Source of the DNA: JAUPVN01 sp964423475
Lineage (GTDB): Bacteria > Patescibacteriota > Saccharimonadia > Saccharimonadales > CAIOMD01
Length of the DNA stretch: 10,128 bases
Reading direction: 5' to 3'
Assembly (NCBI GenBank): GCA_964423475.1
Contig: CAYRFD010000035.1
Coordinates: 1 to 10,128 of the forward strand
A program made the translations under genes and the position numbers. A model generated the notes under the pieces. The model worked only from the letters and a program-made list of their open reading frames with translations, was not told the DNA's origin and did not search any database. Numbering within the stretch: position 1 is the first letter of the stretch; each line of letters opens with the position of its first letter. This document shows, piece after piece, positions 1-6,756 of the stretch.

Positions 1-1103
1 TATATGTTCTACCAAAATCTACAGTTGCAATTACAGTACAGCAAAATGATATTCCTGTTGCTGTAAGCATAAAAGCTGGCCCAAAATTGCAAACAAATAT
101 AGATGAAAAAACTTTTGAGCTTACTACTAAAACAGTTACAAAAAATGAATCTAAACAAGGCCCTGCTACAGGAGAAAAAAACAAGGGTGCCAAGGCTAGC
201 GGTAAGGTAATTATTTATAATTGCAGCAAAGCAGATAAAACCTACGATACAATAAGAACTGTTCCGGCCGGAACAGGTGTTAGCTCTGGAGGGCAGACTT
301 TTATTACGCAATCCGAAGTGTCTGTTTATCCAAGTGCTTTTAATAGTAGTAATGATACTTGTAAATATGATAAACCTTCTACCGAAGTTGTAATTATTGC
401 TCAAAATCCTGGTGAAAGCTATAATCTCGCACCAAGAAGTTACGCAGTTAATGGATTTGCATCTATGAGTGCCCAAGCCGACGCCGCTACATCGGGCGGA
501 ACAAACGAAATTGTTAAAATTGTTCAGGCATCAGATTGTGAAAGCTTACAAGGTGCTATTAATGCTAGTTCTAATACCGATGCGGCCAAACAAGAGCTAA
601 CAACTCAGCTTAAAAAAGAGGGCATTACTCCTAGTATAGATACCTTTAAGGCAGATACTACCAATGTTACTTGTGAGCCTGCTGTTGGCCAAGAATCTCC
701 AACCGTTACAGCAAAAGCCACACTAACATATACTATGTCTGGCGTTTCTGCCGAATCTTTAAATCAATTAATTACCAAAGAAGCTCTAAAACAGGCAGGA
801 GATGGCCAAACGTTAGCCTCTACGGGCATAGATAACGCTTCTTTAACAAGAGAAAATCAATTATCTAGCGGGTCTGTTGTTAATTTTGATCTAAAGACAA
901 CTGCCGTTAGTGGAGTAAAGCAAGACGAACAGTCAATTAAATCTCAAATTGTTGGAAAGAATGCTCGTGAAACTTCTGATATTCTTAAAAAGATTAATGG
1001 CGTACAGGATGTTAAGGTATCTTATAGCCCTTTTTGGGTAAATAAAAACCCTAACAACCCTGCAAAAATTACAGTAAAATTTATACCCAAAGATGAAAAA
1101 TGA
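1..1103 (+). CDS. Baseplate J-like exported protein, 5' partial
   Basis: The reading frame is open from the window edge (first full codon at base 3) to TGA at 1101-1103, so only the last 366 residues are seen; an internal TTG at 87 is not a convincing start. The segment resembles CPR proteins annotated as baseplate J/gp47-like: a VLPKSTV beta segment at the left edge, a PATGEKNKGAKASGKV linker, the module VPAGTGVSSGGQTFIT near residues 87-102, and a C-terminal unit (GKNARETSDILKKINGV, then SPFWV) typical of that family. The missing N-terminus would normally hold a membrane anchor. Four cysteines, at residues 74, 120, 179 and 224 of the visible part, could form two disulfides outside the membrane; that is inference. 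The role is not known; a cell-surface or envelope structure is the usual guess. It overlaps ruvX by 11 bases, suggesting cotranscription. Confidence 0.8.
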   Translation, partial: YVLPKSTVAITVQQNDIPVAVSIKAGPKLQTNIDEKTFELTTKTVTKNESKQGPATGEKNKGAKASGKVIIYNCSKADKTYDTIRTVPAGTGVSSGGQTFITQSEVSVYPSAFNSSNDTCKYDKPSTEVVIIAQNPGESYNLAPRSYAVNGFASMSAQADAATSGGTNEIVKIVQASDCESLQGAINASSNTDAAKQELTTQLKKEGITPSIDTFKADTTNVTCEPAVGQESPTVTAKATLTYTMSGVSAESLNQLITKEALKQAGDGQTLASTGIDNASLTRENQLSSGSVVNFDLKTTAVSGVKQDEQSIKSQIVGKNARETSDILKKINGVQDVKVSYSPFWVNKNPNNPAKITVKFIPKDEK

Positions 1104-1488
1104 TATAATAGCACTAGACGTTGGTACAAAACGCATAGGGGTTGCAAGGGCAAATATAATTGTCAAGCTACCGCAACCATTACCAGCATTGGCCAATGAT
1201 AATACATTATCTCAATCTATAAAATTGCTAATTAATACTTATAAGCCAGATTGTATAGTTGTGGGGTTACCTCGTAATTTATCTGGAGAAGAAACAAAGC
1301 AAACAGCCTACACAAAGCAGTTTGTAATTGATAAATTACCAAATGATGTTAAAATAGTTTGGCAAGATGAAACTCTATCTAGTATAGTTGCCTCAGAACG
1401 CACCGGAAAGACAAAAGAGTTAGATTCAGAAGCAGCCTGCTTAATATTAGAGGATTATTTTAAAGAACAATATGACGTATCACAATAA
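1093..1488 (+). CDS. ruvX: Putative pre-16S rRNA nuclease / Holliday junction resolvase-like RuvX (YqgF)
   Basis: This 131-residue protein has the normal length for the YqgF/RuvX family of RNase H-fold nucleases, which take part in 16S rRNA 5' end maturation and have been proposed as Holliday junction resolvases. All expected blocks are visible: LDVGTKRIGVA at the N-terminus with D9, VGLPRNLSGEE at residues 57-67, QDETLSS with E93, and the C-terminal LDSEAACLILEDYF with D111. The three acidic residues D9, E93 and D111 match the usual metal-binding positions. The ATG at 1093 is chosen because it places the family's first beta strand directly after MKND; it lies inside the upstream gene (11-base overlap). 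The 3' end overlaps mltG by 17 bases. ruvX next to mltG is a common order in other bacteria, which supports both calls. Confidence 0.95.
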   Translation: MKNDIIALDVGTKRIGVARANIIVKLPQPLPALANDNTLSQSIKLLINTYKPDCIVVGLPRNLSGEETKQTAYTKQFVIDKLPNDVKIVWQDETLSSIVASERTGKTKELDSEAACLILEDYFKEQYDVSQ

Positions 1489-2527
1489 CAAATCACATAA
1501 ACACTTAAGTAAAACAGTTTTAATTGTTAGCGCTATTTTACTAATTATAATTGCTGCGGCCTCTGGGGCGGCTGGTTACAGAATATGGATTCAGCAACAG
1601 ATGAAGCCAATTAGTAGTGAATCTCGTTTAGAAGTTATAGATATTCCAGAAGGCTCCAGTGTTCAAGAAATAGCTAAAATTTTACAAGAAAAAAAGCTAA
1701 TTAGAAACGCACAAGCATTCACTACTTACGTTAGAAACAACGGCCTAATGAACCAGCTTAAAGCCGGTACGTATCAGCTAGATGCCTCTAGCAGCACCCA
1801 AGATATAGCAGCTACAATTGCAGATGGAAAAGTTCAAGAAGATTTAATTACAATACTGCCCGGTAAAAGGTTAGATCAAATAAGACAAGTATTTGAGAAA
1901 AAGGGTTTTACTGCCAATGAAATAGATATAGCCTTAGATCCATCAACTTACAAAAACCATCCAGCGCTTGTTTCTAAGCCAACCGCACAATCATTAGAGG
2001 GCTATATATACCCAGAAAGCTTTAAAACAAGTAATGCAACAACACCAACTAGTATAGTAGAACAATCTTTAGACGAATTAGCCAAAGTGATTACGCCAGA
2101 ACTTATAGAGGCATGGAGAGCTCAAGGTTTGACTACTCACGAGGCTATTACTTTAGCTTCAATTATTGAACAAGAAGTTGCTACATCTTCGGATAGAAAA
2201 AATGTTGCTAAGGTATTTTTAAATAGGCTAGAAAAGGGCATGATGATACAGTCTGATATGACATATAAATATGCCGCTTTACAGATGGGCATTGCTCCAA
2301 ATCCTGCAATTGATTCACCTTATAACACTTATCAAAATATTGGTTTACCCCCTGGGCCTATAAGTAACGTTTCAAAGTCTTCTTTAGAGGCCGTTGCTTA
2401 TCCTGCTAACCATGGCTATATCTTCTTTGTTGCTGGCGATGATGGTATTACGAGGTTTTCAAACACCTTAGAAGAACATGATGCTTTAACTAATAAATAT
2501 TGTATTGAGCTCTGTAAAACCTATTAA
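1472..2527 (+). CDS. mltG: Endolytic murein transglycosylase MltG (YceG-like)
   Basis: MltG is a membrane-anchored lytic transglycosylase that cuts nascent peptidoglycan glycan strands and is thought to end chain synthesis. The 351-residue product has a short basic cytoplasmic tail, one transmembrane helix at about 14-36, a LysM-like region at about 52-120 (VIDIPEGSSVQEIAKIL, LKAGTY), and the YceG catalytic domain: LEGYIYPESF at 175-184, ASIIEQEV at 229-236 with the probable catalytic glutamate E233, VFLNRL, IQSDMTYKYA, SPYNTY, GLPPGPISN at 291-299 and FVAGDDGITRFS followed by EEH. All family signatures are present and length is normal. The usual QSDPT is QSDMT here, a mild variation. The start codon lies within ruvX. 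No convincing terminator follows; a small hairpin at 2540-2558 overlaps the next promoter, so read-through into the hydrolase gene is possible. Confidence 0.96.
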   Translation: MTYHNNKSHKHLSKTVLIVSAILLIIIAAASGAAGYRIWIQQQMKPISSESRLEVIDIPEGSSVQEIAKILQEKKLIRNAQAFTTYVRNNGLMNQLKAGTYQLDASSSTQDIAATIADGKVQEDLITILPGKRLDQIRQVFEKKGFTANEIDIALDPSTYKNHPALVSKPTAQSLEGYIYPESFKTSNATTPTSIVEQSLDELAKVITPELIEAWRAQGLTTHEAITLASIIEQEVATSSDRKNVAKVFLNRLEKGMMIQSDMTYKYAALQMGIAPNPAIDSPYNTYQNIGLPPGPISNVSKSSLEAVAYPANHGYIFFVAGDDGITRFSNTLEEHDALTNKYCIELCKTY

Positions 2528-2539
2528 AATATGCCCAAA

Positions 2540-2558
2540 AAGCATTAGCCAAATGCTT
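2540..2558. repeat. Inverted repeat AAGCATT-N5-AATGCTT touching the -35 box
   Basis: AAGCATT (2540-2546) and AATGCTT (2552-2558) are perfect complements around a 5-base centre. The right arm shares its last two bases with the TTGACA -35 box that begins at 2557. It is the right size and position for a repressor or activator operator. On the plus strand no T-run follows, so it is a poor terminator for mltG. On the minus strand the arm is followed by a short T-run, but no minus-strand gene ends here. Confidence 0.5.
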
Positions 2559-2585
2559 GACACAAAAAATCAACTTTGCTACACT
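2557..2585 (+). promoter_or_regulatory. Sigma-70-type promoter for the LysM-CHAP gene
   Basis: A perfect -35 box TTGACA (2557-2562), a 17-base spacer and the -10 box TACACT (2580-2585). The two bases before the -10 spacer position are TG (2577-2578), giving an extended -10 as well. Transcription should begin near 2592, leaving a leader of about 145 bases to the ATG at 2736 or 240 bases to the ATG at 2832. This is the strongest-looking promoter in the window. Confidence 0.8.
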
Positions 2586-2634
2586 AAAAAGTACGGTTTT
2601 TATGACAAGTTAACTAAAATTAATTTGCTTGTAT

Positions 2635-2763
2635 TAATCGGTCGCCCCTACTAAACCACGGCGCTAAGGCAATGCCAGAATATTTGTCGAAAGTATTCAA
2701 AGATTGATAATGCAACTTAAACGGTAGTGTCGGCGATGCAGATTAGGCATGTTGTGTCTAATC
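2635..2763 (+). promoter_or_regulatory. Candidate structured leader RNA with two alternative pairings
   Basis: Downstream of the promoter the leader is richer in G and C than its surroundings and pairs in nested order. The outer stem is TAATC (2635-2639) with GATTA (2741-2745); next is GTCGCC (2641-2646) with GGCGAT (2732-2737); then CTACT (2648-2652) with GGTAG (2723-2727). Inside lies an 8-bp hairpin at 2678-2698 with loop GTCGA. The same GATTAG (2741-2746) is also perfectly complementary to CTAATC (2758-2763), just before a GGGAG at 2764-2768, so the outer stem and the downstream hairpin exclude each other. The ATG at 2736 lies in the second stem. This is riboswitch-like architecture by hand folding only. 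I could not match it to a known class; hallmarks I recall for the c-di-AMP (ydaO-yuaA) riboswitch, which often precedes wall hydrolases, are not evident. Confidence 0.45.
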
Positions 2764-3944
2764 GGGAGATTTGTATTAGTAACGTATACTCGGCTATTAA
2801 GCCAACTACATCACTAGCAAATACCAAAACTATGCCACAAAAAAAACGAGTTAACCTATTTACAAAAAGGTCTCGTACGATAAAAAAGTCTTATAAAAAA
2901 CATGGTTTGCTTTATGCAAATGCATTATTAATAGTAGCTGTAACGGGTTTTGTTTGGGTTGGTCATAATAATGCCAGCTCTCCAAGCCCAACATTTTCAT
3001 TACTAGAGCAGTCTTCTAATCAGGTAGAAGTTGCTCCGTTAGATAATCTTTCATCGGCCGATATTGCGGCTAATATTGCACTTGCATCTAGTATACCTCA
3101 AGAAACCATGGTTATTAACCAAGCAGATTCTTTTAAAGCTCAGTTATCTCAGGGTTCTGTAGAAGAATCTGTTGTTACAAAACCCCAAATTGTTACGGGT
3201 AGTTCGCAATCTAAAAACGATATTGTTACTTATGTTTCTCAAGAGGGAGACACCGCTACTTCTATAGCGCAAAAATATGGTGTATCTGTAGATACGGTAA
3301 AATGGTCTAATGGTTTAACAACAGAATCTGTTCCGGCCGGAAAGACCTTAAAAATTCCACCAAAAGATGGTGTTATATACACGGTTAAAGAAGGAGACAC
3401 AGTTGATTCGTTGGCGCAAAAGTATAAATCTACTCCAGATCAGATTGTAGCCTTTAACGATACCGAAATTGCCGGTTTAAAACCAAATGATGTTATTTTA
3501 ATTCCTGGTGGGCAACAACCCGCCGAACCTGCCTCTACTTATACGTCTAGAACAGCTACTACTTATTCTGGCAGTTCTACAAGCTCTGTAGCCCCTGCAG
3601 CAAGCTTTACACCGCGTTATGGTGGTAATGGCTATGCGAGTGGCTATTGTACATGGTACGCAGCCAGCCGTGTTCCTGTGCCCAATAACTGGGGTAATGC
3701 AAATACCTGGGATGACAGAGCAAGAGCAAGTGGTTGGAACGTAAGTAGAACCCCAGTGGCTGGTGCTGTAGCCCAAAGAGATGGTGGCTATGGTGGTTTG
3801 GGCCACGTGGGCATTGTAGAAGAGGTTTCGTCAGATGGATCAATGATAAGATATTCTGACATGAATGGTTTATCTGGCTTTGGCCGCGTTGGTTATAGCG
3901 ATTGGGTGCCTACTTCTACCTATAGTAGCTTTATTTATCAATAA
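2736..3944 (+). CDS. Membrane-anchored LysM-CHAP peptidoglycan hydrolase
   Basis: A probable cell-wall amidase or endopeptidase held at the outer face of the membrane. Counting from the ATG at 2736 (402 residues): a basic tail, a transmembrane helix at about 58-76 (LLYANALLIVAVTGFVWVG), a low-complexity exported stretch, LysM 1 at about 164-208, LysM 2 at about 214-258, a Ser/Thr/Ala linker, and a C-terminal CHAP domain. CHAP residues visible are C305 in GYCTWY, H357 in GLGHVGIVEEV and N377 in SDMNG, the expected Cys-His-polar set. LysM modules bind peptidoglycan; CHAP cuts it. The start is uncertain: GTG 2727, ATG 2736 and ATG 2832 are in frame and none has a good Shine-Dalgarno. ATG 2832 gives a more usual anchor (MPQKKRVNLF) and would leave the structured leader untranslated. 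It has its own promoter and a terminator at 3961. Confidence 0.9.
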   Translation: MQIRHVVSNREICISNVYSAIKPTTSLANTKTMPQKKRVNLFTKRSRTIKKSYKKHGLLYANALLIVAVTGFVWVGHNNASSPSPTFSLLEQSSNQVEVAPLDNLSSADIAANIALASSIPQETMVINQADSFKAQLSQGSVEESVVTKPQIVTGSSQSKNDIVTYVSQEGDTATSIAQKYGVSVDTVKWSNGLTTESVPAGKTLKIPPKDGVIYTVKEGDTVDSLAQKYKSTPDQIVAFNDTEIAGLKPNDVILIPGGQQPAEPASTYTSRTATTYSGSSTSSVAPAASFTPRYGGNGYASGYCTWYAASRVPVPNNWGNANTWDDRARASGWNVSRTPVAGAVAQRDGGYGGLGHVGIVEEVSSDGSMIRYSDMNGLSGFGRVGYSDWVPTSTYSSFIYQ

Positions 3945-3960
3945 TATTAGAATATAAATT

Positions 3961-3998
3961 AAAGCCATCATGAAATACTGATGGCTTTTTTATTTTAT
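3961..3998 (+). terminator. Intrinsic terminator after the LysM-CHAP gene
   Basis: AAAGCCATCA (3961-3970) and TGATGGCTTT (3979-3988) form a perfect 10-bp stem around an 8-base loop, followed by a T-rich tract through 3998. It begins 16 bases after the hydrolase stop codon and ends transcription before obgE. Confidence 0.93.
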
Positions 3999-3999
3999 T

Positions 4000-4008
4000 T
4001 GTTACACT
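4000..4008 (+). promoter_or_regulatory. Extended -10 promoter element for obgE
   Basis: TGTTACACT fits the extended -10 form TGnTAnnnT, with TACACT at 4003-4008. No good -35 hexamer exists 16-18 bases upstream, because that position falls in the terminator stem. The box ends 10 bases before the obgE ATG, so the predicted transcript start near 4015 leaves a leader of only a few bases. The AAGG at 4011-4014 would then be at or before the transcript start. Confidence 0.55.
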
Positions 4009-4018
4009 ATAAGGTAGT

Positions 4019-5299
4019 ATGTTTATAGATATAGTTACAGTTAAGATTGCGGCCGGTAACGGCGGAGACGGTAAAGTTAATTTTAGGCACGAAAAATACG
4101 TAGAAAAAGGCGGTCCAGATGGCGGAGATGGCGGAGACGGCGGAAATGTTATTATGCAAGCAACCCGTAACGAAAACACTCTTGCAGTTTTTAGATACAC
4201 TAAAGAATTAAAGGCAGAAAACGGTCAATCGGGTGGTATGCGCAATAAGCACGGTAGATCTGCCCAAGATTTAGTAATACCCGTGCCTGTTGGTACGGTT
4301 GTTAAAGATATATTAAATAATGAAGTAATAGCAGATTTTACAGAAGATGGTGCACAAGCAATTATTGCAAAGGGTGGTGATGGTGGTTACGGTAATGCAC
4401 ACTTTACATCATCTGTGCGCCAGGCTCCTAGGGTTGCCGAAAAAGGCGAAAAAGGCGAAATTAAAGAAGTTCAACTAGAGATGAAACTAGTTGCAGATAT
4501 TGGTTTAGTTGGTTTACCAAATGCTGGTAAAAGCTCATTTTTAAGTGTTGTTAGCAATGCTCGCCCAGAAATAGCAGATTATCCTTTTACAACCTTAACT
4601 CCTAATTTAGGTGTTGCAGACATAAGTGGTATTTCTTTGCTTATTGCAGACGTACCAGGCTTAATAGAAGGAGCCAGCAAGGGAAAAGGCCTGGGCGATA
4701 CCTTTTTACGCCATATATCTAGGTGCCAAATATTGCTTCATCTTATAGATGCAACATCTAACGATGTTGTAGCTGATTATAATGCTATACGTGGTGAATT
4801 AGTTGCCTCTAAAGAGCTTTTAGCACAAAAAGATGCAATAGTGGTATTAACTAAAATAGATTTGCTAGACGATGATTTGTTGCAAATGCAAAAAGAAGCT
4901 TTATCTAAGGTTGTTCCCCAAGAACATCCAATAATGGAAATTTCTGCACAAGCACACAAAGGCACAAAAGAACTTTTAAAGTACGCCGCAAATGTAATTG
5001 TTCGCCAGGCAGATGAGATGGCTAAAACAGAAAATAATGAAGAATTACCCGTAATTAGGTTAAATAACAATGTTTTGCCATGGCGTGTATCAATTATTAA
5101 AAAGGGGCGCTATTTAGTTACTGGACATAGAATAGAAAAATTTGCCAGAAGAACAGATTACGAAAACGTTCATGGCGTAAACCGCCTTAAAGACATTATG
5201 CAAAAAATGGGCATAACTCATGAACTAATTAAACAAGATATTCAACCTGGCGATACTATTGTTATTGGTGAACAAAATTATGGTCAAATTACTTATTAA
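4019..5299 (+). CDS. obgE: GTPase Obg (CgtA)
   Basis: Obg is an essential GTPase that binds the large ribosomal subunit and links ribosome assembly with growth and stress state. The 426-residue product has the full three-domain layout. The glycine-rich Obg fold covers about 1-157, with GNGGDG at 13-18 and the repeated GGDGGDGG stretch at 35-42. The GTPase domain covers about 158-335: P-loop GLPNAGKSS at 165-173, G3 DVPGLIEGA at 211-219, G4 TKID at 278-281 and G5 SAQ at 309-311. The C-terminal OCT domain is about 350-421 (WRVSIIKKGRYLVTGHRIE, then GDTIVIGE). Length and motifs are normal, and the C-terminal extension seen in some actinobacterial and proteobacterial Obgs is absent. The ATG gives the standard MFIDIV beginning. 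sbcB follows after 14 bases, probably on the same transcript. Confidence 0.98.
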   Translation: MFIDIVTVKIAAGNGGDGKVNFRHEKYVEKGGPDGGDGGDGGNVIMQATRNENTLAVFRYTKELKAENGQSGGMRNKHGRSAQDLVIPVPVGTVVKDILNNEVIADFTEDGAQAIIAKGGDGGYGNAHFTSSVRQAPRVAEKGEKGEIKEVQLEMKLVADIGLVGLPNAGKSSFLSVVSNARPEIADYPFTTLTPNLGVADISGISLLIADVPGLIEGASKGKGLGDTFLRHISRCQILLHLIDATSNDVVADYNAIRGELVASKELLAQKDAIVVLTKIDLLDDDLLQMQKEALSKVVPQEHPIMEISAQAHKGTKELLKYAANVIVRQADEMAKTENNEELPVIRLNNNVLPWRVSIIKKGRYLVTGHRIEKFARRTDYENVHGVNRLKDIMQKMGITHELIKQDIQPGDTIVIGEQNYGQITY

Positions 5300-5300
5300 T

Positions 5301-5308
5301 AAAAGGAT
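5301..5308 (+). promoter_or_regulatory. Shine-Dalgarno site that fixes the GTG start of sbcB
   Basis: AAAAGGAT lies about 7 bases before the GTG at 5314. It is one of the clearest ribosome-binding sites in the window and it sits before a gene inside an operon, unlike the first genes of transcripts here, which have none. It supports GTG as the real start, since the protein already begins immediately before its first catalytic motif. Confidence 0.75.
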
Positions 5309-5313
5309 CTAAG

Positions 5314-6756
5314 GTGCCTGCTTCTTTATATTTTTATGATTTAGAAACTAGTGGTGTTAACCCTAAAAAAGACCGTGTAATGCAATTTGCGGGGCAGCGT
5401 ACTAACCTAGATTTAGAGCCAATACAAGAACCAGATGTATTTTATGTAAAAATGACAGATGATGTTTTGCCGGATCCGGGGGCAATTTTAGTAACGGGCA
5501 TAACACCGCAACAAACAATTAGCGATGGTATCTCAGAAAAAGAGTTTGCGGATTTTATTTATAATAAAGTGGCAATACCGCAAACTACCATAGTTGGTTA
5601 TAACTCTGTACGTTTTGACAATGAGTTTATTAGATTTTTACTGTACAGAAATTACTTTGATTCCTACGAATGGTCTTATAAAAATAATGTATCCGTATGG
5701 GACTTATTAGATGTTGTACGCATGACTCGTGCTTTGCGTCCAGACGGTATAAAGTGGCCTTTTGCCTCTGATGGTAAGCCCACTAATCGTTTAGAAAAAC
5801 TTACGGATATAAATAAGATTGATCATATTGGTGCTCATGATGCATTAAGTGATGTTAAGGCCACAATTGGCGTAGCAAAACTTATTAAAAAACATCAACC
5901 CAAGTTATTTTCATATTTGTACGACATGCGTTCTAAGCAGGCTGTTGTTAATCTTATTAATTCTGGCATGCCATTTGTATATACTTCTGGCAGATACGAT
6001 GCAAATTATCAAAAAACAACAGTTGTTATTAACTTGTGCGAGCATCCTGTTTATGGCGCAAGTAGGGTTATTGTATATGATTTAAGATATGATCCAACCG
6101 AGTTTTTGAGTCTTTCTATAGAGCAGCTGGTAGAACGTATGCAATTTACAAAAGATAAAGACGCGCCTACTCGTGTACCCGTAAAGGCTCTAACTATTAA
6201 CCGTTGCCCAGCTGTAGCACCAACCACTGTGCTTACAGGTAAAGCTCAAAAATCAATTAGTTTAAATATTAAAACTATAGATAAACATTTAAATATACTT
6301 AAATCAGACCCAACTTTTGTAGGCAGAATAACAGATGCATTTCAGCAAATTCATAAAAAAACCCAGGCACATTTTTTAACTGAGCCACTGGCAGTAGACG
6401 CTCAGCTTTATGATGGATTTATTAATGACGCAGATAAAAAAACAATGGCTAACGTTAGAGAATATACTGCTAAAACAATTTTAGATTTTAACCCTAGTTT
6501 TTACGATGAGAGGTTATCTCAATTATGGTTACTATACAAAGCGCGTCAATTTCCGCAATCGTTATCAGATCAAGAGCAAGTAGATTATCAAAGGTATAAG
6601 ACAGATAAAATGCTTGCAGGTGGTAAAGATTCGGTTTTGGCTAAATATGTAGAAGATATTCAGCAAAGAGTGCAAGATGTTAATATTACGGCGCGTAACA
6701 AAAGTTTATTAGAAGACTTGTATCTTTGGGCTGAATATATTAACCCTAGTAGCTAA
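5314..6756 (+). CDS. sbcB: Exodeoxyribonuclease I (SbcB)
   Basis: Exonuclease I degrades single-stranded DNA from 3' to 5' and works in recombination, mismatch repair and removal of ssDNA ends. The 480-residue protein matches the full length of Escherichia coli ExoI (about 475) and aligns by eye along its length: FYDLETSG at the start, QFAGQRT, PDPGAILVTGITPQ, GYNSVRFDNE, WDLLDVVRMTRALRP, HDALSDVKATI, VPVKALTINRCP, and VDAQLYDGF. The DEDDh nuclease residues are all present: D9, E11, D102, H175 and D180, with the same spacing as in E. coli (D15, E17, D108, H181, D186). The middle and C-terminal SH3-like and helical parts that wrap around ssDNA are also recognisable. It lies 14 bases after obgE. 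ExoI is best known from Proteobacteria, so its presence in a CPR-like genome hints at old transfer, but base composition here is like the neighbours. Confidence 0.97.
   Translation: MPASLYFYDLETSGVNPKKDRVMQFAGQRTNLDLEPIQEPDVFYVKMTDDVLPDPGAILVTGITPQQTISDGISEKEFADFIYNKVAIPQTTIVGYNSVRFDNEFIRFLLYRNYFDSYEWSYKNNVSVWDLLDVVRMTRALRPDGIKWPFASDGKPTNRLEKLTDINKIDHIGAHDALSDVKATIGVAKLIKKHQPKLFSYLYDMRSKQAVVNLINSGMPFVYTSGRYDANYQKTTVVINLCEHPVYGASRVIVYDLRYDPTEFLSLSIEQLVERMQFTKDKDAPTRVPVKALTINRCPAVAPTTVLTGKAQKSISLNIKTIDKHLNILKSDPTFVGRITDAFQQIHKKTQAHFLTEPLAVDAQLYDGFINDADKKTMANVREYTAKTILDFNPSFYDERLSQLWLLYKARQFPQSLSDQEQVDYQRYKTDKMLAGGKDSVLAKYVEDIQQRVQDVNITARNKSLLEDLYLWAEYINPSS

Noticed and set aside
87..89. TTG start for the first gene
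   Set aside because: The frame is open to the window edge and residues before it (VLPKSTV and following) already match the family, so this is a 5'-truncated gene.
2528..2560. Intrinsic terminator after mltG
   Set aside because: The 2540-2558 hairpin has no T-run on its 3' side in the mltG direction and merges with the -35 box of the next promoter.
2727..2729. GTG start for the LysM-CHAP gene
   Set aside because: No Shine-Dalgarno precedes it, an ATG follows three codons later, and it lies in the leader's stem. ATG 2736 or 2832 is more likely.
2635..2763. c-di-AMP (ydaO-yuaA) riboswitch
   Set aside because: Gene context and the GTCGCC/GGCGAT closing stem are suggestive, but the conserved blocks I remember for that class (GGGGAACCC-like segment and GAAUCCGUCAGCUAAC-like segment) are not visible. 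I kept it as an unclassified structured leader.
3498..3843. Two minus-strand open frames opposite the CHAP domain
   Set aside because: They lie wholly inside a gene with clear domains on the plus strand, and their products are rich in His, Cys and Ser with no family resemblance; they mirror the repetitive Gly and Ser codons.
4105..4145. Short tandem repeat of GGCGGAGA-like units
   Set aside because: These are the glycine-aspartate codons of the conserved Obg glycine-rich domain, found in all Obg proteins, not a separate repeat element.
4777..5070. Minus-strand open frame inside obgE
   Set aside because: It is opposite the Obg GTPase domain and shows no recognisable protein features.
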